The notes under the pieces were generated by a model. The model was not told the origin of the DNA and searched no databases. It was given only the letters and a program-made list of their open reading frames with translations. 33,039 nucleotides of DNA from JANXSD01 sp043758125 (lineage in GTDB: Bacteria; Bacteroidota; Bacteroidia; AKYH767-A; OLB10), in NCBI GenBank assembly GCA_043758125.1, contig JAYVOC010000271.1:1-33039 (forward strand), read 5' to 3'. Positions 1-7,011 of the stretch are shown here, piece by piece (within the stretch, counting starts at the first letter, position 1; every line of letters starts with the position of its first letter). The position numbers were made by a program, and so were the translations under genes.

Positions 1-1620
1 GGCTTTTGGGCATGGGATCCTGTAGAGAATGCAAGTTTAGTACCTTGGTTAACATTAGTTGGTGCAGCACATGTAATGCTGATTAATAAAAAGAATGGTT
101 CTTCATTACTAAGTAGTTTCATATTATCAACGCTTACATTTTTATTAGTCCTCTACTCTACTTTCCTTACTAGAAGTGGAATACTCGGAAACACTTCGGT
201 TCATGCATTTACTGATTTAGGAATGAGTGGACAATTACTTTTATATATGGTGTTTTTTATTTTCATGGCTACCGCATTATTAATTTACAATCGCAAAAAA
301 ATTAATCCATTACAAGAAGAAGAAAAAATTCAAAGTAGGGAGTTTTGGATGTTTATGGGAATGCTTGTATTGGTGATCTCAGCTGTACAAATTACAATTA
401 CAACATCGATACCTGTAATAAATAAAATATTTGGAAGTAAAATGGCACCTCCTGCTAATGCGATCGACTTTTATAACTCATGGCAAATACCACTTGCAGT
501 TATTATAAGTTTATTAATTGCAATAGGACAATTTTTTAAATGGAGAGATAGTAATATGAAAGATGTAGCTAAAAAACTTTCCATATCATTTGTTCTTGCA
601 ATCGTCTTAACCGCAATAATAGAATATTCTTTTCGCTTTGAAAGATATCAATACATCATGTTACTATTCTCCAGCATTTGGGCATTTGTAGCAAATTTGG
701 ATTATCTTATTAGAATTATAAAAGGAAAGTTACCATTTTCTGGAGCTAGTATTTCACACATAGGAATAGCGCTCATTCTATTAGGATCATTAATTTCAAA
801 TACTGAAAAAACTATTATAAGTCGTAATATGTTGAACGTTGATTTAGGAAAAGATTTTTCAAACAAAGAAAACATATTATTATACCGTAACGATACATTA
901 GCTATGGGTGAATATTATGTCACTTACAAAGGCAAAGAAAAAGCTGGTGTAAATATTTATTATGAAATAGAATATTTTAAGGCAAATCATGAAACTGGTA
1001 AACTTGAAAAGTCTTTTTCATTAAAGCCACTTGTTCAAATAAATGATCGAATGGGAAATGTTAGTGAGCCAGCAACGAAAAGATTTTTAACCCGCGATAT
1101 TTATACTCACATTACTTATGCTGAATTAGATGACAAAAGTGCACCTGTTGATGATGGTGAATATAAAAAACCTACTACTAAAACATTTGGAGTAGGGGAT
1201 ACAATTATCACGAGTAATAGTCTTGTTACTTTTATGTCGTTAAATAAATCTCAAGATAAAAAATCTTTATTCCTGGATTCAACTGACATTGCTGTTGGAG
1301 CTCAACTAAGTGTTGTAGATGTAAATCGAAAAGTTCATTTAGCTCAACCAATTTTCATTATTAAAGGATCAAATATCTATACGAAGGAATCAGAAATTCC
1401 TGAACTAGGATTAAAGTTTGGATTTAGCAAAATTTTACCTGACAGTAATAAGATTGAATTGACAATTTACGAGAAGAAATCTAATAGTCGTGAATTTGTT
1501 ATAATGAAAGCGATAATTTTTCCTGATATAAATATTTTATGGATTGGAGCTATACTTATGATTATTGGAACGTGGTTAGCTATTTTAAAGCGAATAAAAG
1601 ATTTAAAAATCTCTAAATAA
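1..1620 (+). CDS. CcmF/CcsA-type cytochrome c assembly (heme handling) protein, 5'-truncated by window edge
   Basis: The reading frame is already open at base 1, so the gene starts upstream; the first in-frame ATG at 76 is internal. The first codons read GFWAWDPVENAS followed by VPWL, the tryptophan-rich WWD signature of the CcmF/CcsA/ResC heme-handling family. Further family marks are the SVHAF segment (an external heme-ligand histidine region) and a second conserved histidine in GASISHIGIAL, before a long polar domain and a C-terminal transmembrane helix (about ILWIGAILMIIGTWLAIL). About 539 residues are visible. Family knowledge: these integral membrane proteins present heme and help attach it to apocytochrome c outside the cytoplasmic membrane. 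The next gene follows after 12 bp, so cotranscription is likely. Choice between CcmF and a CcsA fusion cannot be made without the N-terminus. Confidence 0.9.
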   Translation, partial: GFWAWDPVENASLVPWLTLVGAAHVMLINKKNGSSLLSSFILSTLTFLLVLYSTFLTRSGILGNTSVHAFTDLGMSGQLLLYMVFFIFMATALLIYNRKKINPLQEEEKIQSREFWMFMGMLVLVISAVQITITTSIPVINKIFGSKMAPPANAIDFYNSWQIPLAVIISLLIAIGQFFKWRDSNMKDVAKKLSISFVLAIVLTAIIEYSFRFERYQYIMLLFSSIWAFVANLDYLIRIIKGKLPFSGASISHIGIALILLGSLISNTEKTIISRNMLNVDLGKDFSNKENILLYRNDTLAMGEYYVTYKGKEKAGVNIYYEIEYFKANHETGKLEKSFSLKPLVQINDRMGNVSEPATKRFLTRDIYTHITYAELDDKSAPVDDGEYKKPTTKTFGVGDTIITSNSLVTFMSLNKSQDKKSLFLDSTDIAVGAQLSVVDVNRKVHLAQPIFIIKGSNIYTKESEIPELGLKFGFSKILPDSNKIELTIYEKKSNSREFVIMKAIIFPDINILWIGAILMIIGTWLAILKRIKDLKISK

Positions 1621-1632
1621 AATATCACGATC

Positions 1633-2403
1633 ATGAAAAAACCCTGTATCGGAATTATTGGATCAGGAAATATGGCTTTTTGCCTAGGAAAAGGATTGTC
1701 GTTTTTAGGATATACTATTACTGAAATTCATAGTAGAAACATTAAGGAGGGAAAAAAATTATCCAAAATTAATTCATCGAAATTTATTTCAAATATGGAT
1801 GAGTTGGAAGGAACGGCAGACATCTATTTTTTTTGCTTACCAGATGATTCGATTCAAGCAGTTTCAAAGCAATTTCCATTTAAAAATAAGTTATGTGTGC
1901 ACACATCAGGAAGCATGTCGATTGCAATTTTGAAAAAAGAATTCACCAACTGTGCTGTATTTTATCCTGTTCAAAGTTTTAATAAAAATTTGAATTACGA
2001 TTGGTCTACAATTACAATTTGTATTGAAGGTTCAACAGATAATAATAAAAATAAAATATCCAAACTAGCAAAAACTTTAAGTAAAATCGTTATAAATCTC
2101 AATAGTGAGAAAAGAAAAGATTTGCATTTAGCTGCTGTATTTGCTAATAACTTTTCAAATGCATGTTTTCAAATGGCAGCTGAAATTTTGAATAAATCAG
2201 AAATTCCTTTTTCTATATTACGTCCTTTGATTTTAAGTAACGCAACAAAATTACAATTAAGTGATCCTAAGTTGATTCAAACTGGTCCCGCTATTCGTCA
2301 TGATAATAAGGTTTTAAAAATGCATGAGCAGCAATTAAAGTACGACAAGGATCTTACAAAAATTTATAAGCTCATTAGTAAATTTATTCAACGTAAGCAA
2401 TAA
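1633..2403 (+). CDS. Rossmann-fold and DUF2520 domain protein
   Basis: A 256-residue protein with an N-terminal nucleotide-binding Rossmann motif (GIIGSGNMA, residues 7-15) and a beta-alpha pattern like F420-dependent NADP oxidoreductase or ProC N-domains. The C-terminal half has the helical character of DUF2520 (AVFANNFSNACFQMAAEIL). This two-domain layout is widespread in Bacteroidota, where the substrate is unknown. It begins 12 bp after the cytochrome c assembly gene and its stop lies 6 bp from the stop of the convergent UPF0316 gene, leaving little room for a terminator. Reductase or dehydrogenase activity on a small molecule is inferred from the fold only. Confidence 0.8.
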   Translation: MKKPCIGIIGSGNMAFCLGKGLSFLGYTITEIHSRNIKEGKKLSKINSSKFISNMDELEGTADIYFFCLPDDSIQAVSKQFPFKNKLCVHTSGSMSIAILKKEFTNCAVFYPVQSFNKNLNYDWSTITICIEGSTDNNKNKISKLAKTLSKIVINLNSEKRKDLHLAAVFANNFSNACFQMAAEILNKSEIPFSILRPLILSNATKLQLSDPKLIQTGPAIRHDNKVLKMHEQQLKYDKDLTKIYKLISKFIQRKQ

Positions 2404-2409
2404 GGTAAA

Positions 2410-3012
2410 CTACTTACTCCCTCCGTAAGGAAAAATTTTATTAAAATAATTTACCTTTGATTGAGTTGCGCCTTGAGGAAAAACCCCATAATTCGCAACT
2501 CTAATATCTTCAATCGAATAAAATGAAGTTGGATTAATTTCTTCAATTAAGGATTGAACAAATTTTATATCTTTCCGTTTAACCACAGTAAGAATAATTT
2601 TAACTGGACTTTTACTTCCATGGCCATCGATTGTTGTTACCCCAAAATTTTTATCAACTAAAGCAGCAATTAATTTATCTGGATCCTTTTGAATAATGAT
2701 ACGAATTACTTGCATTCCTAATGCTAATCGTTCTTCAATTTTAATACCCACAAATATTCCCATTGAATATCCACCAGCATACGCAAAAAAACAAGCAGGA
2801 TTTTGGAGATTTTTCATGATTTGACTGATCGCTATCAACCAAATCAATACTTCAAAGAATCCTAAAAATGGAACAATATATTTCACTGATTTTGATAAAA
2901 GAATATTTCGCAAGGTTGCTAACGTCACATCACTCATTCGTGCAAGGAAAATAAGCAGCGGTAGAACAAACCAATTAAATAAATCAGAACTTAAGAAATC
3001 TTTACTTATCAT
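2410..3012 (-). CDS. UPF0316 / DUF2179 family membrane protein
   Basis: About 200 residues. The N-terminal half carries hydrophobic helices with family-like sequence (ARMSDVTLATLRNILLSK, then GFFEVLIWLIAISQIM), and the C-terminal half is a soluble DUF2179 domain (GVTTIDGHGSKSPVKIILTV, then VKRKDIKFVQSLIEEINP). I use the ATG at 3012; a TTG two codons upstream (3018) would add only two residues. The start overlaps the end of the sirtuin gene by 11 bp, which suggests translational coupling. DUF2179 domains also occur in YitT-type proteins. The function of UPF0316 proteins is not established. Confidence 0.85.
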   Translation of the reverse strand: MISKDFLSSDLFNWFVLPLLIFLARMSDVTLATLRNILLSKSVKYIVPFLGFFEVLIWLIAISQIMKNLQNPACFFAYAGGYSMGIFVGIKIEERLALGMQVIRIIIQKDPDKLIAALVDKNFGVTTIDGHGSKSPVKIILTVVKRKDIKFVQSLIEEINPTSFYSIEDIRVANYGVFPQGATQSKVNYFNKIFPYGGSK

Positions 3013-3697
3013 TTTCAATTAATAATTCATGAACTAAACGCGGAACTGCATTTCCAGCAGTGTCTCTAATAATTCGAAGATTTGTAATTTCATCGAAAGG
3101 CAAAGATACAGGATCTATTAAATATTTTTTTGCACTATTTTTTGCGTACATGATTAATCCAGCAGCAGGATAAACTGATAATGATGTTCCTATCATAATA
3201 ATTATATCTGCACGTTGCACAATAGGAATTGCATTTTCAATTTCCGAAACTTGTTCACCAAACCATACGATACATGGTCTTAACTGACTTCCCAGTTCAC
3301 AAAAATCACCAATCTTCAATTCCCATCCATCAACAGGATATATAAGTTTAGGATCCTTTGTACTACGTGATTTTAGTATTTCACCATGCAAGTGCAAAAC
3401 ATTTTTTGACCCAGCTCTTTCATGCAGATCGTCGATATTTTGTGTAATAATGTTTACAATAAATTTCTCTTCCAGCTCTACAATTGAAGTATGTGCTTTA
3501 TTAGGCTTAACTTCTAGAATTTGTTTTCGTCGCTGATTATAAAACTCCAACACCAGCTCTTGATTCCTATTCCAAGCTTCTGGAGTAGCGACATCTTCAA
3601 TTTTATAATTCTCCCAAAGGCCACCAGCATCACGAAATGTTGTGATGCCGCTTTCAGCACTTATTCCTGCGCCAGTTAAAATTACAATCCGTTTCAT
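3002..3697 (-). CDS. cobB: Sir2-family NAD-dependent protein deacylase, class III-like, zinc cysteines absent
   Basis: A 231-residue sirtuin with NAD-binding GAGISAESGI (residues 9-18), FRDAGGLW, TQNIDDLHERAG and the catalytic histidine in LHLHGE (H104). The segment FYNQRR gives Y53 and R56, the Y-x-x-R pair that in SIRT5 and E. coli CobB selects succinyl, malonyl or glutaryl lysine; this suggests a desuccinylase-type enzyme. The four structural zinc cysteines are not present as CxxC pairs: only C133 and C142 are found in this region. GTSLSVYPAAGL near the C-terminus completes the Rossmann part. The overlap with the downstream UPF0316 gene suggests one transcript. Confidence 0.9.
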   Translation of the reverse strand: MKRIVILTGAGISAESGITTFRDAGGLWENYKIEDVATPEAWNRNQELVLEFYNQRRKQILEVKPNKAHTSIVELEEKFIVNIITQNIDDLHERAGSKNVLHLHGEILKSRSTKDPKLIYPVDGWELKIGDFCELGSQLRPCIVWFGEQVSEIENAIPIVQRADIIIMIGTSLSVYPAAGLIMYAKNSAKKYLIDPVSLPFDEITNLRIIRDTAGNAVPRLVHELLIENDK

Positions 3698-3716
3698 TAA
3701 CTTTTAAATTGAAAAA

Positions 3717-3724
3717 CAAATTTA
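3717..3724 (-). promoter_or_regulatory. Possible -7 element (TAnnTTTG) for the sirtuin gene
   Basis: On the minus strand this reads TAAATTTG, a full match to the Bacteroidota -7 consensus TAnnTTTG, and it lies 19 nt upstream of the sirtuin ATG. I see no convincing TTG -33 box at the right spacing, and the region is very AT-rich, so chance is a real possibility. Confidence 0.35.
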
Positions 3725-3737
3725 AAATTTAATTCAG

Positions 3738-3762
3738 AATTTATAAACACATTTTATAAATT
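3738..3762 (-). terminator. AT-rich hairpin downstream of fmt
   Basis: AATTTATAA (3738-3746) pairs perfectly with TTATAAATT (3754-3762) around a 7-nt loop. It sits 47 nt after the fmt stop in the 111-bp gap before the sirtuin gene. The stem contains no G-C pair, so a terminator role is weakly supported. A second weaker stem (TGAAC/GTTCA, 3766-3783) lies beside it. Confidence 0.35.
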
Positions 3763-3808
3763 TTATGAACTCATAAAGGTTCAAATCATGCTATTCCAAA
3801 ATATCAAC

Positions 3809-4762
3809 TTATAAAATCACAGCATTATCAGGGAAACTATATCCACGCAATAACTCCTCAACACTCATTCTTTTTTTTCCTGAAACTTGAATTTCTTTAA
3901 TGGATATAAATCCATCAGAAGCACTTATTTTCATAAATGTTTTCCCATCAGTAATTAATTCATGCGTTAAAACAGTGCCAGCCGATTCTTTTAAACTCCT
4001 AAAAATCTTTATTGATTGAATGGTGCCATCAGATAATTTAATTTCAAAAAAAGCACCAGGGTAAGGACTTAATCCTCTTATTTGGTTGTGTAAGTATGAA
4101 ATATTTTTGCTGAAATCCAGTTTGCAATCTTCTTTAAATATTTTAGGAGCTAATTTTAATTCACCTTTTTGTTTAATTAAAATATCTTGTTCAAAAGCAT
4201 GTACATTATTTGATTCAATCGCTTTTACTGTTTTCAATACCAAGCTAGCACCAATGTCCTTCATTCGATCATGCAATTCACCAGCAGTTTCATCGTCATC
4301 AATAAAAATTTCTTCTTGAAAAATAATATTTCCTGTATCTATTTCATGCTTCAAGAAAAAAGTTGTAACTCCTGTTATTCTCTCTCCATTCATCAATGCA
4401 CGATTAATGGGAGCAGCTCCACGGTAATTAGGAAGTAACGATCCATGTAAATTTAAAGTGCCTAATTTAGGCATCGACCATAAAGCAATTGGCATCATTC
4501 TAAATGCAACTACAATTTGCAAATCGACGTTTAGCAACTTTATTTCTGATAAAAAATCTGGATCTGATAATTTTATAGGTTGAAAAACTTTAATTCCATG
4601 TTTTACTGCATATTGCTTTACTTCTGACTCATGTAATTTTTGTCCCCGACCAGAAGGCTTATCAGCAACAGTAATTACTCCGACAATTTCATACCCATTT
4701 TCAAATAAGATATCTAAAGAAGGAACAGCGAATTCAGGTGTACCAAGAAATATTATTTTCAT
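3809..4762 (-). CDS. fmt: Methionyl-tRNA formyltransferase
   Basis: A 317-residue protein, normal length for Fmt, which formylates initiator Met-tRNA for translation start. The N-terminus MKIIFLGTPEFAVPSLD is the family signature. The formyl-transfer core is visible as N104 and H106 in NLHGSLLPNYRGAAP and D142 in HEIDTGN, matching the Asn-His-Asp catalytic set of the family. The C-terminal OB-like domain begins near LAPKIFKEDCKLDF and contains the RGLSPYPGAFF segment. The ATG overlaps the stop of the upstream small lipoprotein gene as ATGA (4759-4762), so it is probably translated from the MATE-lipoprotein-fmt transcript. The usual neighbour def is not in the window. Confidence 0.97.
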   Translation of the reverse strand: MKIIFLGTPEFAVPSLDILFENGYEIVGVITVADKPSGRGQKLHESEVKQYAVKHGIKVFQPIKLSDPDFLSEIKLLNVDLQIVVAFRMMPIALWSMPKLGTLNLHGSLLPNYRGAAPINRALMNGERITGVTTFFLKHEIDTGNIIFQEEIFIDDDETAGELHDRMKDIGASLVLKTVKAIESNNVHAFEQDILIKQKGELKLAPKIFKEDCKLDFSKNISYLHNQIRGLSPYPGAFFEIKLSDGTIQSIKIFRSLKESAGTVLTHELITDGKTFMKISASDGFISIKEIQVSGKKRMSVEELLRGYSFPDNAVIL

Positions 4763-5088
4763 TTTTTTATTTCATTTATTTCATCCAATGATACCAAATC
4801 TCCAACCATACATGTTCCCATTCCGTATTTAATTTTATGATATTTAATAGCAAGGTGATTGCCAATAACTTGAAATTTCTTCTCTAAATTAATAGGATTA
4901 AGAAATGTATTATCACTTTTCATTAATAAAAAAGAACATCCATCCAATTCATGTTTATCAACTACTGTTACCATAGTAAAAACTAATGGATCGTATAGAG
5001 AAACCACATTTACTGAACTTGATTTCTTTTGAGAAATATTACAACTTAAAAATAAAGCTAACGCAAATACTAAGAGTTTGTTTTTCAT
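4759..5088 (-). CDS. Small putative lipoprotein, function unknown
   Basis: A 109-residue protein starting at the ATG at 5088; longer in-frame extensions into the MATE gene read as an out-of-frame shadow. The N-terminus MKNKLLVFALALFLSCN has a positive start, hydrophobic core and a lipobox-like LFLSC, indicating a signal peptidase II lipoprotein with Cys at about residue 17. The mature part (about 90 residues) shows no family that I recognise. It is bracketed by two 4-bp ATGA overlaps: with the MATE stop (5085-5088) and with the fmt start (4759-4762). This suggests a genuine, translated gene rather than a spurious frame. Confidence 0.7.
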   Translation of the reverse strand: MKNKLLVFALALFLSCNISQKKSSSVNVVSLYDPLVFTMVTVVDKHELDGCSFLLMKSDNTFLNPINLEKKFQVIGNHLAIKYHKIKYGMGTCMVGDLVSLDEINEIKK

Positions 5089-6446
5089 GATAATGCAATT
5101 CCAGAATGATCTTTCAAATTTAAAGCTTTCCATTTCCCTGATTTGAGATACCAATAACACAAAACTCCCATCATAGACCAATAAATAATTTCACATACCC
5201 AAACAATTTCAACTTGAGGATGAAAAAATTGAGTAGTAAAATAAACATATAAAAGATATACTGCAATATTTACAAGTTCTATTATCATTGCAGCTTTTGT
5301 ATTTCCAGTTCCAGAAACAGCACTTAAAAGAATCATACTAATCGAAAATATTATTGTACCTATACTTATTACATAGAAGCTCCCCATTGCATCATGAATT
5401 AACGATGCATCTGAAGTACTTAAGTTAAACAAAAATCCAGGAAATAAAACACAAAATAACGTAGAAACTAATACAGTTATAAAACTGAGGTTGGTTATTT
5501 TTTTTGTTAATTGTAGGACTTCAAATTTTCGACCTTGTCCAATAACATTGCTTACCATACTATTGGCAGCTTGTGCATACCCCCAAACGGGAGTCATCAA
5601 TACCATATATACGCTGCGAACCAAATTTGAAACAGCCAGTTCACGAGAACCTATTTTTTCAATAAGCACAAAAAATAAAAACCAAGCACCCATTGAAACA
5701 ATATGCTGCAAAACAATTGGTGCTGATAGTTTAATAATATCAAACATTTCGGCAAAGGAGATATTTTTAAATCTGAACAGATTAAATTGTTTTAATTTCT
5801 TACTGAAGATAGTATATAAAATAGCGTAAACTGCAGCAACAGCTTCAGAAATCGCTGAAGCTGTACCTACACCAAAAATTCCCAAAGGAGAAAATCCTAA
5901 ATGTCCAAATGTTAAAATATAATTTAGCAAAACATTTAACGCCATCATTAAAATTGTTGAATACGTTATAATTCTTGTAAATGCTATTCCTGTATAAAAT
6001 GATCGAAGTGAAATTAAGATCATTATAAAAACAATTCCCCAACTCCTCGCCTTTAAGTAAACTATACAAGATTCAGCAATAGCTTGATCATTTACGATAT
6101 GATGCATTAAAGTTGGCACAAGGCCATAGAAAAGAAGTTGGATACAAATTGCTGTAGCTAAAAGAATAATAAAGCTATTGTCATAGATTACTCCAATCTC
6201 GATCGGTTTATTTTCTCCAGCTTTACGTGCTATTAATATCTGCGATCCAATACCAATCGCAACACCAATCATTACCATCACAAAATAGAATACACCTCCT
6301 AATGCAGAAGCAGCGAGTTCTTTCTCCCCTACTCTTGCTACAAAAGCAGTATCAGTAAAATTAATTACGGTATTAGCCATACTACTTAGCATGATGGGCC
6401 AAGCAATACGCCAAATTTCTTTATAAGATGTTTGAACCTTTAGCAT
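5085..6446 (-). CDS. MATE family efflux transporter
   Basis: A 453-residue integral membrane protein with about twelve hydrophobic segments in two halves. The N-terminal sequence IAWPIMLSSMANTVINFTDTAFVARVG is a typical MATE/NorM opening, followed by GIGSQILIARKAGE. The second half repeats the pattern (LSAPIVLQHIVSMGAWFLFF, NSMVSNVIGQG). Family knowledge: these carriers export cationic drugs or other organic molecules using a Na+ or H+ gradient. The true substrate is unknown. Its stop overlaps the next start, making this the first gene of a MATE-lipoprotein-fmt unit. Confidence 0.93.
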   Translation of the reverse strand: MLKVQTSYKEIWRIAWPIMLSSMANTVINFTDTAFVARVGEKELAASALGGVFYFVMVMIGVAIGIGSQILIARKAGENKPIEIGVIYDNSFIILLATAICIQLLFYGLVPTLMHHIVNDQAIAESCIVYLKARSWGIVFIMILISLRSFYTGIAFTRIITYSTILMMALNVLLNYILTFGHLGFSPLGIFGVGTASAISEAVAAVYAILYTIFSKKLKQFNLFRFKNISFAEMFDIIKLSAPIVLQHIVSMGAWFLFFVLIEKIGSRELAVSNLVRSVYMVLMTPVWGYAQAANSMVSNVIGQGRKFEVLQLTKKITNLSFITVLVSTLFCVLFPGFLFNLSTSDASLIHDAMGSFYVISIGTIIFSISMILLSAVSGTGNTKAAMIIELVNIAVYLLYVYFTTQFFHPQVEIVWVCEIIYWSMMGVLCYWYLKSGKWKALNLKDHSGIALS

Positions 6447-6531
6447 TTATTCGGCAAAGGTCATAAAAAGCAACGAAGACTAAAGTATAAATGAAATCAT
6501 ATTTCAATAAATAGCAAAGAAAATTTTTTGA

Positions 6532-6966
6532 CTATTTGCTTGGATGATAAACCATTTTATAATGTGCAATATTAGCTTCGTAAAACAATTCACCTTCCTG
6601 AACAAATCCAGCACGTTTATACAAGTTAATAGCGGTAACTTGTGCATGCAAATAAGTATATTTATTTAATGGGATTACATCAGTTAATACTTGATTAACC
6701 AAAAATGAACCCGCTCCGCTATTTCTAAATGTTGGTAAAATAGCGAATCGTTCGAGCTTGATTCCCTTTTCAGTAAAACGCCAGCGGGCAGTGCCCGCTG
6801 GCTGTTCTGCTACCAACAACAGATAATGTGTGCTTTCATCTTCATGGCTATCATATTCTTCTTCTCTGGAAACCTTTTGTTCATTCACAAAAACACGTTG
6901 GCGAATATCAAAAGCAATAGTTGCCTTTTCTTTATCAGAAGTTCGAAATCGAATTACATTATACAT
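6532..6966 (-). CDS. ElaA-like GNAT family N-acetyltransferase
   Basis: A 144-residue single-domain acetyltransferase. The acetyl-CoA pyrophosphate loop is visible as RNSGAG (residues 81-86) after the beta strand IKLERFAILP. Other family marks are FDIRQRVFVNEQ near the start, AINLYKRAGF (residues 112-121), and the ElaA-like end GELFYEANIAHYKM. The substrate is unknown. The codons for PAGTARW (about residues 56-62) form a perfect GC-rich palindrome in DNA that is otherwise AT-rich. The gene is 45 bp downstream of the first T9SS surface-protein gene, on the same strand. Confidence 0.9.
   Translation of the reverse strand: MYNVIRFRTSDKEKATIAFDIRQRVFVNEQKVSREEEYDSHEDESTHYLLLVAEQPAGTARWRFTEKGIKLERFAILPTFRNSGAGSFLVNQVLTDVIPLNKYTYLHAQVTAINLYKRAGFVQEGELFYEANIAHYKMVYHPSK
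6780..6802. repeat. Perfect GC-rich inverted repeat inside the GNAT gene
   Basis: GCCAGCGGGC (6780-6789) and GCCCGCTGGC (6793-6802) are exact reverse complements around a 3-nt loop. The arms are 90% G+C against a strongly AT-rich background. On the coding strand the arms encode most of the conserved PAGTARW segment, so the reading frame is intact. Confidence 0.95.
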
Positions 6967-7011
6967 GAAGATTTATTTTCCTACAAGTATAGAATATTAT
7001 TTTCAAAAAAA

